From Roseateles sp. (lineage in GTDB: Bacteria > Pseudomonadota > Gammaproteobacteria > Burkholderiales > Burkholderiaceae_C): DNA of 64,000 nt. This document shows positions 55,882-64,000 of this stretch, piece by piece; within the stretch, counting starts at the first letter, position 1; each line of letters begins with the position of its first letter. Location: positions 1-64,000 of the forward strand of contig JAEUPJ010000020.1 in the NCBI GenBank assembly GCA_016790285.1, given 5' to 3'. A program made the position numbers and the translations under genes. The notes beneath the pieces are model-generated. The model saw nothing but the letters and a program-made list of their open reading frames with translations. It did no database searches and was not told the DNA's origin.

Positions 55882-56613
55882 ATGACCAAGACCTTCACGC
55901 GCAGCGCAGGCCGCGCTGCCAATCAATTGCGCCCCGTGCGCATCACCCGCGGCTTCACGGTGCATGCCGAAGGCTCGGTCCTCATCGAGTTCGGCGGCAC
56001 GCGCGTGCTTTGCACCGCTTCGGTGGAAGAGCGCGTGCCGCCGCACAAGCGCGGCTCCGGCGAAGGCTGGGTCACGGCCGAGTACGGCATGCTGCCGCGC
56101 GCCACGCACACCCGCGGCGACCGCGAGGCTGCCCGCGGCAAGCAAAGCGGCCGCACGCAGGAGATCCAGCGCCTGATCGGGCGCTCGCTGCGCGCCGTGT
56201 TCGACCTGGCCGCGCTGGGTGAGCGCACCATCACGCTCGACTGCGATGTGCTGCAGGCCGACGGCGGCACCCGCACCGCGGCCATCACCGGTGCCTTCGT
56301 GGCGGCGCAGGATGCCGTCAACAAGCTGCTGGCCGACGGCAAGCTGGAACGCTCGCCGGTCAAGGAAGCCGTCGCTGCCATCTCCGTGGGCATCGTCGAG
56401 GGCGTTCCGCTGCTCGACCTGGAGTACATCGAGGACGTCGCCTGCGACACCGACATGAACGTCGTCATGACCGCCTCCGGCGGCTTCGTCGAACTCCAGG
56501 GCACGGCCGAAGGCGTCGTGTTCACGCGCACGGAGATGAACGCGCTGCTGGACCTGGCCGAGAAGGGCATCGGCGAGCTGCTCGCGGCCCAGCAAACCGC
56601 GCTGAAGGGCTGA
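55882..56613 (+). CDS. rph: Ribonuclease PH
   Basis: RNase PH trims tRNA 3' ends by phosphorolysis. The 243-residue protein reads [19 protein letters not shown] at the start, with [25 protein letters not shown] (in parts), the phosphate-binding [28 protein letters not shown] segment (short form: [15 protein letters not shown] near 91-105) and [19 protein letters not shown] (about 117-135). Full length means it should be active. Start ATG 55882 lies 13 bases after the phosphatase stop. The frame upstream is phosphatase shadow. Confidence 0.97.
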   Translation: MTKTFTRSAGRAANQLRPVRITRGFTVHAEGSVLIEFGGTRVLCTASVEERVPPHKRGSGEGWVTAEYGMLPRATHTRGDREAARGKQSGRTQEIQRLIGRSLRAVFDLAALGERTITLDCDVLQADGGTRTAAITGAFVAAQDAVNKLLADGKLERSPVKEAVAAISVGIVEGVPLLDLEYIEDVACDTDMNVVMTASGGFVELQGTAEGVVFTRTEMNALLDLAEKGIGELLAAQQTALKG

Positions 56614-56614
56614 C

Positions 56615-57220
56615 ATGAAGCTGGTGCTGGCCTCCAACAACGCCAAGAAGCTGCTGGAGCTGCAGGCGTTGTTCGCGCCGTTGGGCATCGAGTTGGTCAC
56701 ACAGGGGAGCCTGGGCATCCCCGAGGCCGAAGAGCCCTTCGAGACCTTTGCCGAGAACGCGTTGGCCAAGGCGCGCCACGCGGCGCGCCTGAGCCGGCTG
56801 CCCGCGTTGGCGGACGACTCGGGGCTGGCTGTCGAGGCGCTGGGCGGCGCGCCCGGCGTGCGCTCGGCGCGCTACGCGCTGGATGCCGGCGGCCAGAAGA
56901 GCGATGCCGCCAACAACGACCGCCTGCTGCGCGAGATGGCCGGCCTTGCCGACCGCCGCGCGCGCTTCGTCTGCGCCCTGGTCGCTGTGCGCAGCGCCGA
57001 CGACCCCGAGCCCCTCATCGCGATGGGGCGCTGGGCGGGGGAGATGCTCACGGCGCCGTCCGGCGAAGGCGGCTTCGGCTACGACCCGCTGATGCACATT
57101 CCTGCGCTGGGCCAGACCGTCGCCAGCCTCGCGGCGGACGTCAAGAACCGGCACAGCCACCGCGCGCTCGCGGCGGCGCAGCTGATCGCGCAGTTCCGCG
57201 AGGTCTGGCACCTGGGCTGA
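56615..57220 (+). CDS. rdgB: XTP/dITP diphosphatase (non-canonical purine NTPase)
   Basis: RdgB hydrolyses ITP, XTP and dITP to keep deaminated purines out of nucleic acids. The 201-residue protein starts MKLVLASNNAKKLLELQALF, with the SNNxKK nucleotide motif, and has ETFAENALAKARHAA (about 46-60), LPALADDSGLAVEALGGAPGVRSARYA (in parts; catalytic Asp pair near 67-68) and GEGGFGYDPLMHIP (about 150-163). It follows rph by one base and precedes hemW by four, so they form an operon. Confidence 0.97.
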   Translation: MKLVLASNNAKKLLELQALFAPLGIELVTQGSLGIPEAEEPFETFAENALAKARHAARLSRLPALADDSGLAVEALGGAPGVRSARYALDAGGQKSDAANNDRLLREMAGLADRRARFVCALVAVRSADDPEPLIAMGRWAGEMLTAPSGEGGFGYDPLMHIPALGQTVASLAADVKNRHSHRALAAAQLIAQFREVWHLG

Positions 57221-57224
57221 GCGC

Positions 57225-58409
57225 ATGGCCGACCTCGCCCACCTGATGCGCCCGGGCACGCTGCAACTGCCTGCCTTGCCGCCGCTGGCGCTGTACGTGC
57301 ACCTGCCGTGGTGCCTGCGCAAGTGCCCCTACTGCGACTTCAACTCGCACGAGGTGCGTGGCGGTGCGCTGCCGGCCGACACGGCCGCGGCCTATCTCGC
57401 CGCGTTGCGCGACGACCTGGAGGCCGCGCTGCCGCTGATCTGGGGGCGGCAGGTTGTCAGCATCTTCATCGGCGGGGGCACGCCCAGCCTGTTCGACCCC
57501 GTGCAGATCGCGCAGCTCATCTCGGACCTGCGCGCGCGGCTGCCCCTGGAGCCGGGCTGCGAGATCACGCTGGAGGCCAACCCCGGCACCTTCGAGCGGG
57601 AGCGCTTCAAGGGTTTCCGCGAGGCGGGCGTCACGCGGTTGTCCGTCGGCGTGCAGAGCTTCGACGACGCCCAGCTCAAGGCGCTGGGCCGCGTGCACAG
57701 CGCCACGCAGGCGCGCGAGGCGCTGGCCGAGGCGGCCGCTGCCTTCGAGACCTTCAACCTCGACCTCATGTACGCGCTGCCGGGCCAGACCCTGGACGAC
57801 CTCGGCCGCGAGCTGGACACGGCGCTGAGCTTTCAGCCGCCCCACCTGTCCATCTACCACCTCACCATCGAGCCGAACACGGTGTTCGCCACGCGCACGC
57901 CGGCCGGGTTGCCCGACCCCGACCTGGCCAGCGACATGCTCGACCTCATCACGGCGCGCACCGGGTCAGCCGGGCTGCAGCGTTATGAGGTCTCCGCCTA
58001 TGCGCGGGAGGGCCACCGCTGCCAGCACAACCTCAACTACTGGCAGTTCGGCGACTACCTCGGCATCGGTGCCGGCGCGCACAGCAAGCTGAGCTTCCCC
58101 AACCGCGTGCTGCGCCAGGTGCGCTGGCGCGAGCCGGCCGCCTTCATGGCCCAGGCCGACAAGGTCAGCAACGAGCACGAGGTGGCGCGCAAGGAGCTGC
58201 CGTTCGAGTTCATGCTCAATGCGCTGCGTCTGAAGGAAGGCGTCACCCTCACGCAATTCCTGGAGCGCACGGGTCTGCCGCCGTCCAGCATCGCGCAGGG
58301 GCTGCAGACGGCGCGTGGTCGCGGGCTGCTCACGTCAGACCCGGCGCGCATCGAGCCCACCGAGCGCGGCTTCGACTTCCTCAGCGATCTGCAGCAGTTG
58401 TTTCTTTAA
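57225..58409 (+). CDS. hemW: Radical SAM heme chaperone HemW
   Basis: HemW is a radical SAM protein thought to bind heme and insert it into respiratory enzymes; it was long misnamed oxygen-independent coproporphyrinogen oxidase. The 394-residue protein has the cluster motif CLRKCPYC (Cys30, Cys34, Cys37) after ALYVHLPW, then IFIGGGTPSLF (about 78-88), EANPGTFE, GVQSFDDAQLKALGR and LMYALPGQT. It lacks the extra N-terminal region of HemN. Its 3' end overlaps the LysR gene by 29 bases on the opposite strand. Confidence 0.95.
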   Translation: MADLAHLMRPGTLQLPALPPLALYVHLPWCLRKCPYCDFNSHEVRGGALPADTAAAYLAALRDDLEAALPLIWGRQVVSIFIGGGTPSLFDPVQIAQLISDLRARLPLEPGCEITLEANPGTFERERFKGFREAGVTRLSVGVQSFDDAQLKALGRVHSATQAREALAEAAAAFETFNLDLMYALPGQTLDDLGRELDTALSFQPPHLSIYHLTIEPNTVFATRTPAGLPDPDLASDMLDLITARTGSAGLQRYEVSAYAREGHRCQHNLNYWQFGDYLGIGAGAHSKLSFPNRVLRQVRWREPAAFMAQADKVSNEHEVARKELPFEFMLNALRLKEGVTLTQFLERTGLPPSSIAQGLQTARGRGLLTSDPARIEPTERGFDFLSDLQQLFL

Positions 58410-59307
58410 GCCGCTGCTGCAGGGCGGCGATCTCGGCGTGCAGCCAGTCGCAGAAGGCACGCACGGCCGGGTCGTCGCGCAGGGTCTCGGGGTAGACGAC
58501 GTGATAGTCGCGCCCCGCATCTAGGTCCAGTTCCTGTGCCGCCACGCGCACCAGGCGGCCGTCCAGCAGCGCATCGCCGGCAATCAACTCGCGCGCGAGC
58601 GCCACGCCCATGCCCTGCTCGGCAGCCTGCAGCAGCACGCCCGCGTCGTTGAAGCTGGCCACGACCACCGGTGCCACGGGCAGGCCGGCCTGGGCGAACC
58701 ATTCCCGCCAGACGTCCACATCGTCCAGCAGCGGCTGGCCCGCCAGTGCCTGCAACGGCTGGCCGATGAGGTGATGGGCCAGCACGGGAGCGGCCACGGC
58801 AATGAGCGGTGAATGGAACAGCCGCTCGTTGACGAGCCCGGGCCATGGCCCCCGCCCCACACGAAGGCCCACGTGGTAGCCCTCGCGGGCCAGATCGATC
58901 ACCTGGTGCCCGGTGTGCAGGTCCAGCGTGATGCAGGGCTGCAGCGCCTGCCAGCGGGGCAGGCGCGGCATCAGCCAGCGTTGCGCCAGCGAGGGCAGGG
59001 CGGTCACGCGCAGCGTCTGCGCCTGGCTGCCGTGCGCCGCGCGGGCGGCCAGCAAGCCCGCCTGCAACTCGGCAAACACCTTGGCCACGGCCCGCTGCAG
59101 GGCCTGGCCCGCGGGGTTGAGCACCAGGCGCCGCCCCTGGCGGGTGAACACCTCGAAACCCAGCGCCGTCTCCAGCCCCCGGATCTGCTGGCTCACGGCG
59201 CTGTGCGTCAGGTGCAGGCTTTCGGCGGCGGCGCGCAGGTTCTCGGTCTGTGCAGCCGCCCGGAAGGCAGCGAGGTAATGCAGCGGAAATCGGTCAAGTG
59301 AGGCCAT
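58381..59307 (-). CDS. LysR-type transcriptional regulator (GcvA-like)
   Basis: The 308-residue protein has the N-terminal winged helix-turn-helix (about 5-65: LHYLAAFRAAAQTENLRAAAESLHLTHSAVSQQIRGLE, in parts) and a periplasmic-binding-like effector domain (about 90-300). RQGRRLVLNPAGQ and the overall pattern place it with GcvA-type members. I chose ATG 59305-59307. A TTG at 59328 would add seven residues. It is divergent from the small exported protein at 59400, and two palindromes with LysR-type spacing lie between them, so it probably controls that gene and itself. Effector unknown. Confidence 0.92.
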   Translation of the reverse strand: MASLDRFPLHYLAAFRAAAQTENLRAAAESLHLTHSAVSQQIRGLETALGFEVFTRQGRRLVLNPAGQALQRAVAKVFAELQAGLLAARAAHGSQAQTLRVTALPSLAQRWLMPRLPRWQALQPCITLDLHTGHQVIDLAREGYHVGLRVGRGPWPGLVNERLFHSPLIAVAAPVLAHHLIGQPLQALAGQPLLDDVDVWREWFAQAGLPVAPVVVASFNDAGVLLQAAEQGMGVALARELIAGDALLDGRLVRVAAQELDLDAGRDYHVVYPETLRDDPAVRAFCDWLHAEIAALQQRLKETTAADR

Positions 59308-59309
59308 CT

Positions 59310-59326
59310 GGTTAGCCGGTAAAACC
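59310..59326. promoter_or_regulatory. LysR operator candidate, site 1
   Basis: The sequence GGTT-agccggtaa-AACC is an interrupted palindrome containing a T-N11-A core, the general LysR-family target. It starts three bases upstream of the LysR start codon, so binding here would repress the regulator's own gene. Confidence 0.65.
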
Positions 59327-59363
59327 AATCAGTGCAGAAAACAGCGCTTCTCGCGCGGTTGGT

Positions 59364-59380
59364 GGTTGCCTAGCATAACC
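59364..59380. promoter_or_regulatory. LysR operator candidate, site 2
   Basis: GGTT-gcctagcat-AACC has the same GGTT-N9-AACC architecture as site 1. The centres are 54 bases apart, about five helical turns, which suits cooperative binding. It lies 20 bases upstream of the small gene's start and just before its aaggagag ribosome-binding site. Confidence 0.65.
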
Positions 59381-59399
59381 AGCACTTGAAGGAGAGACC

Positions 59400-59708
59400 A
59401 TGAACCCGCTTCCCCGCTGGATGGCATTTGCCTCGTTTCCCGCCGTGCTCGCGCTGAAGATGAGCGCCACTCACGCATTCACCGACACCAACGCCGAACT
59501 CAAGGAGGCTGCAGCCGAGCGGGCGGCACCGCCGGCGCTCGCCGTCCGGCCTGTGGCCGTGCCGGTGCGCACCGCCTGGGTGCCAACCTCGGCCAAGGCG
59601 CTGGATGGTTTCCGGCCCGTGTTCCCGAAGGCGCCCATGGATGCCGCGCCGGGCCAGGCCACGCTGCTGGCGCGGGCCGACGCCCCCGCGAGCGCCGCCC
59701 GGCGTTGA
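59400..59708 (+). CDS. Small exported protein of unknown function
   Basis: The 102-residue product has a strong ribosome-binding site (aaggagag) and a signal-like N terminus (1-26, MAFASFPAVLALKMSATHA then FTD). The mature part is Ala/Pro-rich with Lys and Glu (NAELKEAAAERAAPP; FRPVFPKAPMDAAPGQA). I recognise no domain. Divergence from the LysR gene and the paired palindromes suggest it is the regulator's target. Its stop codon abuts the cheB stop (TGATCA). No enzyme motif is visible. Confidence 0.65.
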   Translation: MNPLPRWMAFASFPAVLALKMSATHAFTDTNAELKEAAAERAAPPALAVRPVAVPVRTAWVPTSAKALDGFRPVFPKAPMDAAPGQATLLARADAPASAARR

Positions 59709-60797
59709 TCAGACCCGGTTGAGCGAGATGCCCGACGTCGCGCGCAGCCGCTCCAGCACCTTGGTGGCGATCTGGTTGAGCGGCAGCACCTCGTCGGCCG
59801 CGCCGGCGGCGATGGCCTCGCGCGGCATGCCGAAGACGACGCAACTCGCCTCGTCCTGGCAGTAGTTGTAGGCGCCGGCGTCCTTCATGACCTTCATGGC
59901 ACGCGCGCCGTCCGCCCCCATGCCCGTGAGCATGATGCCGATCGCATTGGGGCCGACGACCTTGGCGGCCGACAGGAACAGGGCCTCGACCGACGGCTTG
60001 TGCCGGTTGATCGGGTCGCCGTCCTGCACGCGGGCGATGTAGTTCGCACCGCTGCGCTCCACGGTGAGGTGCAGGCCCCCCGGCGCGATGTAGCCGTGGC
60101 CGGGCAGGATGCGCTCGCCGTCCTGGGCTTCCTTCACGCGGATCTTGCACAGCCCGTCCAGCCGCGCCGCATAGCTCCTGGTGAAGCCCGGTGGCATGTG
60201 CTGGGTGATGACGACGGCCGGGCTGTCGGCCGGCAGGTTGACGAGGACGTCCTTGGTCGCTTCGGTGCCGCCGGTGGAGGCGCCGATGAAGATGATCTTC
60301 TCGGTCGAGGCCTTGCCCAGGCTGGCCATCGTGACGGCCTTGACCGGCGCGGGGGCGGCAGCGCCTGCGGCGGCCGGCGGCGGGGCCCGGCGGATGTGCG
60401 CCTTGGCGGCGATGCGGATCTTGTCGGTGATGTCCTGGGCCAGCAGCCGGATGCCGTCGGCCACGCCGATCTTGGGCTTGGCGACGAAGTCGACGGCGCC
60501 CAGCTCCAGCGCCTTGAGCGTGACCTCGGCGCCGCGCTCGGTCAGCGTGGACACCATCACCACGGGCATCGGGCGCAGGCGCATCAGCCGCGACAGGAAA
60601 TCGAGCCCGTCCATGCGTGGCATCTCGACGTCCAGCGTGATGACGTCGGGGTTCAGGTTGCGGATCATCTCGCGGGCCAGCAGCGGGTCCGCGGCCGCGC
60701 CGATGCATTCCATGTCGGTCTGGCGATTGATGATCTCGGTGAGGATGGAGCGCACCAGCGCCGAATCGTCCACCACCACGACCTTGGTCTTGGCCAT
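59709..60797 (-). CDS. cheB: Chemotaxis response regulator protein-glutamate methylesterase
   Basis: CheB removes methyl groups from chemoreceptors when phosphorylated by CheA. The 362-residue protein has a receiver domain (about 1-125, [13 protein letters not shown], phospho-acceptor Asp56 in [11 protein letters not shown]), an Ala/Pro linker (about 138-155) and the methylesterase domain. Its triad is Ser174 (GASTGGTEA), His200 (TQHMPPGF) and Asp295 ([10 protein letters not shown]). It ends the cheR-cheD-cheB operon on the minus strand. Confidence 0.97.
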   Translation of the reverse strand: MAKTKVVVVDDSALVRSILTEIINRQTDMECIGAAADPLLAREMIRNLNPDVITLDVEMPRMDGLDFLSRLMRLRPMPVVMVSTLTERGAEVTLKALELGAVDFVAKPKIGVADGIRLLAQDITDKIRIAAKAHIRRAPPPAAAGAAAPAPVKAVTMASLGKASTEKIIFIGASTGGTEATKDVLVNLPADSPAVVITQHMPPGFTRSYAARLDGLCKIRVKEAQDGERILPGHGYIAPGGLHLTVERSGANYIARVQDGDPINRHKPSVEALFLSAAKVVGPNAIGIMLTGMGADGARAMKVMKDAGAYNYCQDEASCVVFGMPREAIAAGAADEVLPLNQIATKVLERLRATSGISLNRV

Positions 60798-60809
60798 GGA
60801 TGTATCTCC

Positions 60810-61469
60810 TTAGAACAGATCGATGGAGCCGCCGCTGCTGGCGACGGGCTGCACCTTCTGGATCGCGGCCCGGTCCTGCTGGACGAGCGCGTCGGTATTG
60901 GTCGGGGCCAGGCGCTTGACCATGGCCTTGCCGCTGGCGGGCAGGAAGCACACCTTGCGCGGGTAGACGTCCATCACGTCCTTGGACACGATGGGAATGC
61001 GCTCGAGCTTCAGGAAGTCGATGACGAAGTTGGTGTTGCGCTCGCCCACGTTGAGCGAGTTCATGCCCGAGATGACCGCGCCGCCGCCGAAGATCTTGGC
61101 CTCCATGCGGGCTTTGCTGGCGCCGCGCTTCATCATCTCGTTGATGAGCAGTTCCATCGCGAACGAGCCGTAGCGGCCGGAGTCGCCATTGCCTTCGGGC
61201 AGCATGAAGTGGTTCATGCCGCCCACCTTGGCCACGCGGTCCCAGAGGCAGGCCGCGATGCACGAGCCCAGCGTCGTCATGACGAGGATGTCCTCGCTGT
61301 CGACGAAGTACTCGCCCGGCAGGATCTTGACGGCGGCATTCTTGAAGTGCGCGTCGTAGAAGAAGAACGAGGCTTCACCCTGCTTGCGCGGCTGCGTCTT
61401 GAGCTGGTTGACCTTGGCCACTGCGGCAGGGTTGCCGAGGGTCGTGGCCGTGGCGAGGGGCGTACTCAT
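60810..61469 (-). CDS. cheD: Chemoreceptor glutamine deamidase CheD
   Basis: CheD deamidates receptor glutamines and tunes receptor output. The 219-residue protein has the family core FFYDAHFKNAAVKILPGEYFV (in parts), the catalytic Cys/His segment TLGSCIAACLWDRVAKVGGMNHFMLPEG (short motifs: TLGSCIAACL and GMNHFMLP near 69-93) and AKIFGGGAVISGMNSLNVGERN (in parts). Start ATG 61467-61469 lies two bases after the cheR stop. The same frame upstream is cheR shadow. It is between cheR and cheB, the usual place. Confidence 0.96.
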   Translation of the reverse strand: MSTPLATATTLGNPAAVAKVNQLKTQPRKQGEASFFFYDAHFKNAAVKILPGEYFVDSEDILVMTTLGSCIAACLWDRVAKVGGMNHFMLPEGNGDSGRYGSFAMELLINEMMKRGASKARMEAKIFGGGAVISGMNSLNVGERNTNFVIDFLKLERIPIVSKDVMDVYPRKVCFLPASGKAMVKRLAPTNTDALVQQDRAAIQKVQPVASSGGSIDLF

Positions 61470-61471
61470 GA

Positions 61472-62323
61472 TCAGACCCGTTCGTAGATGGTTTTGCCGC
61501 GGAGCTTGAACAGGTCGCGGGATTCGGTGAAGTTCTCGGAATGCCCCACGAAGAGCAGGCCCCCGGGCCGCATGACGCGATGGATGCGTTCCAGCACCTT
61601 GCGCTGGGTCGGCGCATCGAAATAGATCATCACGTTGCGGCAGAACACCATGTGGAAAGGATCGCCCAGTTGCCATTGGGCGTCCATCAGGTTCAGCGGG
61701 CGGAAGTCCACCCAGCGCTGAAGCTCGGGCTTCACGCGGATCTTGCCCGCGTTGGCGCCGGTGCCGCGCATGAAGAAGTTCTTCAGGCGGGTCGCGTCCA
61801 ACCCGCGGGAGTCCGCGTTGTAGACGCCGCGCTTGGCCGTGGCCAGCACGTTGGTGTCGATGTCACTGGCCACCAGTTGGACCGAGGCACTCGGGCCGAG
61901 CGCTTCGCTGCAGGTCATCAGGATGGAGTAGGGCTCCTCGCCCGTGGACGCCGCGCAGCACCAGATGCGAACCGACTTGCCCACGTAGGGCTTGAGGTCG
62001 TCCTTCATGGCGTGGAAGTGATGTTCTTCCCGGAAGAACGAGGTCAGGTTGGTCGTCAGGCAGTTGACGAACTCCTGCCACTCGACGGCGCCGGTGGGGC
62101 CGGTCGAGCTCTCCAGCCACTGCAGGTAACTCGCGAAGCTCTTGTGGCCCGTCTCGCGCAGGCGGCGCGACAGGCGGCTGTAGACCATCGCGTGCTTGCC
62201 GTCGTGCAGGCTGATGCCGGCATGCCGGTAGATGAGCTCGCGCACCCGGTCGAAGTCGGCCTTGCTGAAGCTGAATTCGTGATCGAGGGCGTCCGTGCCG
62301 GAGGCGAGTTCGGGTGCGGGCAT
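61472..62323 (-). CDS. cheR: Chemotaxis protein methyltransferase CheR
   Basis: CheR methylates chemoreceptor glutamates with S-adenosylmethionine. The 283-residue protein has the N-terminal helical domain (about 18-75, FSFSKADFDRVRELIYRHAGI in parts), the SAM-binding Rossmann domain with VRIWCCAASTGEEPYSILMTC (about 116-136 in parts; ASTGEEPYS core) and VFCRNVMIYFD (about 225-235), ending in KTIYERV. It is the first gene of the cheR-cheD-cheB operon and is divergent from the diguanylate cyclase gene across 200 bases. No cheA, cheW or receptor is present in the window. Confidence 0.97.
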   Translation of the reverse strand: MPAPELASGTDALDHEFSFSKADFDRVRELIYRHAGISLHDGKHAMVYSRLSRRLRETGHKSFASYLQWLESSTGPTGAVEWQEFVNCLTTNLTSFFREEHHFHAMKDDLKPYVGKSVRIWCCAASTGEEPYSILMTCSEALGPSASVQLVASDIDTNVLATAKRGVYNADSRGLDATRLKNFFMRGTGANAGKIRVKPELQRWVDFRPLNLMDAQWQLGDPFHMVFCRNVMIYFDAPTQRKVLERIHRVMRPGGLLFVGHSENFTESRDLFKLRGKTIYERV

Positions 62324-62523
62324 GTGGTGTATCAGTTTTGTGGGTGCTCGCAGCAGTTATGGCGTAGGCGCGCCGATTCTGCACCGCAGGCCCCTTTGTA
62401 CGGCCCGGGCCAGATCCAGAATAGTGCAATCAGCCCTCAGGAACGTGCCTGTTTCACGACCTGGGCTGGCTGGGGCCGCTGCTAGACTGCCCCGAAACCA
62501 CAATCCTGGCTATCGGCCACCCC

Positions 62524-63261
62524 TTGGAACACCGCTTGCCCGATCCCCAACTGGTCGACGCCTCGGCGCTCGATCTGGACCAGGCCCTGCAATTGCTGCA
62601 GCAGGCCGGGGCATTGCTGCCAGACGAGGCCCCATTGACCACGGCCTGGCTGCAGGCCGTGCTGGACGCGCTGTGCGATCTGTCGAGCAAGGATGCGCTC
62701 ACCGGCCTCGTCAACCGGCGCAGCTTCGAGATGTCGCTGGCCCGCGAAGTGGATCGCGTCGCACGCGCGGGCGAACCGGCCCTGCTGCTGATGCTGGACA
62801 TCGACCATTTCAAGGCCGTGAACGACACCCACGGGCATGGCGCCGGGGACCAGGTCATCCGCGCCGTGGCCCGCGCCATCGAGCAGACGGTGCGCCCGAT
62901 GGATCTCGTCGCCCGCGTGGGCGGCGAGGAGTTCGCCATCATCCTTCCCAACTGCGCCTCGCACGTGGGCCTGGCCGTGGCCGAACGTGTGCGCGAGCGG
63001 GTGTCGGAGCTCGACATCGAAGTCGGCCCCGGCCAGATGCTCAACGTCACCGTCAGCCTCGGTGGCGCCTTCGCGCCGCAATGGGTGCGCTCGTCGCCCT
63101 TGCTGTGGACCGAGCGCGCCGATCGGCAGCTCTACCGCGCCAAGGCCGAAGGCCGCAACCGCGCCTGCCTCGAGCCCCAGGTCGACTCCCTGGTCAGTGC
63201 CGAAGAAAAGGGCATGTTGTACGCCACGCTGAATCTCGAATCGCAACAGGACCTGCCATGA
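62524..63261 (+). CDS. GGEEF-domain diguanylate cyclase
   Basis: This 245-residue protein should make cyclic di-GMP. The N-terminal 55 residues are helical without a known sensor domain. The GGDEF domain (about 57-225) has DALTGLVNRRSFE, LDIDHFKAVND, the active-site VGGEEFAII and the inhibitory I-site RPMD exactly five residues before GGEEF, so product inhibition is expected. The start is a TTG at 62524, and no better start is seen. It overlaps the MinD-like gene by ATGA, and the divergent neighbours are chemotaxis genes, suggesting a motility role. Confidence 0.88.
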   Translation: MEHRLPDPQLVDASALDLDQALQLLQQAGALLPDEAPLTTAWLQAVLDALCDLSSKDALTGLVNRRSFEMSLAREVDRVARAGEPALLLMLDIDHFKAVNDTHGHGAGDQVIRAVARAIEQTVRPMDLVARVGGEEFAIILPNCASHVGLAVAERVRERVSELDIEVGPGQMLNVTVSLGGAFAPQWVRSSPLLWTERADRQLYRAKAEGRNRACLEPQVDSLVSAEEKGMLYATLNLESQQDLP

Positions 63262-64000
63262 GCACGACCCCCGATCCTGCTGCTCCACGCCCCACACGCT
63301 CCGGCGCCCGCACGCTAGCCGTCACGAGCGGCAAGGGCGGCGTGGGCAAGACCTTCGTCACCGCCAACCTTGCGGCGGCACTCGCTGCGCGCGGCCAGAA
63401 AGTGCTGGTGCTGGACGCCGACCTCGGCCTGGCCAACCTCGACGTGGTGCTGAACCTGCACCCCAAGCTGACGCTGCACGACGTCTTCACCGAAAAGGCC
63501 ACGCTCGAGCAGGCCATCCTGCCTGCGCCCGGCGGCTTCTTCGTGCTGCTGGCGGGCTCGGGCATGGTCGAGTACTCGCGCCTCACGCCCGAGGTGCGCG
63601 ACAAGCTGCTGCACATCATCGACCTGGTCAAGCCCCGCTTCGACTGGGTGCTGCTGGACACCGGCGCCGGCATCTCCGACGTCGTGCTCTTCGCCATTTC
63701 GCTGGCCCAGGACGTGCTCGTCGTGGCCACGCCCGAGCCCACGTCGCTGACCGACGCCTACGCCACCATCAAGGTGCTGGCGACACAGCAGGAGCGCCGC
63801 CAGGTCGGCCTGCTGGTCAACCAGGCCAACCGCGTCGGCGAAGGCAAGCTCATCTGCGGCCAGTTGCAGCAGGTGCTGCAGCGCTTCGTCGGCCCCTCGC
63901 CGGGGCAGACCTTCCGGCTCGAACTGTTCGGTGAGGTCAAGTCCGACCCCGCCGTGCGCCAGGCCGTGCTCAAGCGCCAGCTCATGCTGGAGCATTACCC
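63258..64000 (+). CDS. MinD/ParA-family ATPase, FlhG-like (partial, runs off the end)
   Basis: The open frame continues past the window, and 247 codons are visible. The deviant Walker A is GKGGVGKT (residues 25-32), followed by NLAAALAARGQKVLVLDADLGLANLDVVL (DADLGLAN is the MinD/FlhG motif), LLDTGAGISD and ATPEPTSLTDAYATIK, then DPAVRQAVLKRQLMLEHY near the end. An N-terminal 18-residue extension precedes the ATPase. FlhG (FleN) sets flagellar number, which the chemotaxis and cyclic di-GMP context favours, but MinD-like partition roles cannot be excluded. Confidence 0.85.
   Translation, partial: MSTTPDPAAPRPTRSGARTLAVTSGKGGVGKTFVTANLAAALAARGQKVLVLDADLGLANLDVVLNLHPKLTLHDVFTEKATLEQAILPAPGGFFVLLAGSGMVEYSRLTPEVRDKLLHIIDLVKPRFDWVLLDTGAGISDVVLFAISLAQDVLVVATPEPTSLTDAYATIKVLATQQERRQVGLLVNQANRVGEGKLICGQLQQVLQRFVGPSPGQTFRLELFGEVKSDPAVRQAVLKRQLMLEHY

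Overview
The window is a GC-rich bacterial chromosome segment, almost fully coding, with many 1-4 base gene overlaps (ATGA, GTGA, TTGA). The gene content and order are those of a betaproteobacterium of the order Burkholderiales: rpsF-priB-rpsR-rplI-dnaB, the tsf-to-rnhB envelope cluster, a ppsR/ppsA pair, and the block yicC-gmk-rpoZ-rsh-greB next to a kinase/phosphatase pair, rph, rdgB and hemW. The intergenic repeat at 10974-11085 resembles elements I recall from Comamonadaceae and Rubrivivax/Roseateles relatives, but genus is inference. I see no tRNA, rRNA, insertion sequence, phage or CRISPR.

Layout. (1) 1-14407: core translation and envelope operon: tsf, pyrH, frr, uppS, cdsA, dxr, rseP, bamA, skp, lpxD, fabZ, lpxA, lpxB, rnhB and a SpoU-type RNA methyltransferase. 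It makes isoprenoid carrier, CDP-diacylglycerol and lipid A, and assembles outer-membrane proteins. (2) 14408-26121: accessory block with a Fur-box-controlled heme uptake operon (hemP, outer-membrane receptor, hmuS, hmuT, hmuU, hmuV, a TonB-like protein and a DUF2325 protein), then glgC-glgA and an EamA-type transporter. (3) 26122-35993: ppsR and divergent ppsA, a large sodium:solute symporter with an EF-hand-like loop, the S6/PriB/S18/L9 operon, dnaB with a DnaA box at its start, and an alpha-methylacyl-CoA racemase-like gene. (4) 36008-45383: greB, a Sel1-repeat protein and a very large TonB-dependent receptor (minus strand), then rsh/spoT, rpoZ and gmk (minus strand). (5) 45384-53027: accessory block with a divergent EarP-like glycosyltransferase and a chaperone-usher fimbrial locus containing three pilin-like genes, one of them only 106 codons. 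(6) 53028-59708: yicC, Ser/Thr kinase plus PP2C phosphatase, rph, rdgB, hemW, and a LysR regulator divergent from a small exported protein, with two identical-architecture palindromes between them. (7) 59709-64000: cheR-cheD-cheB (minus strand), divergent from a GGEEF diguanylate cyclase coupled to a MinD/FlhG-type ATPase that runs off the window.

Read as a whole, a conserved backbone is interrupted by three accessory blocks: heme/glycogen between the RNA methyltransferase and ppsR, TonB receptor/Sel1 between rsh and greB, and fimbriae/EarP-like between gmk and yicC. The least explained items are the DUF2325 gene at the end of the heme operon, the EarP-like paralogue with altered active-site motifs, the mini-pilin, the receptor/Sel1 pair, and the LysR-controlled small exported protein.
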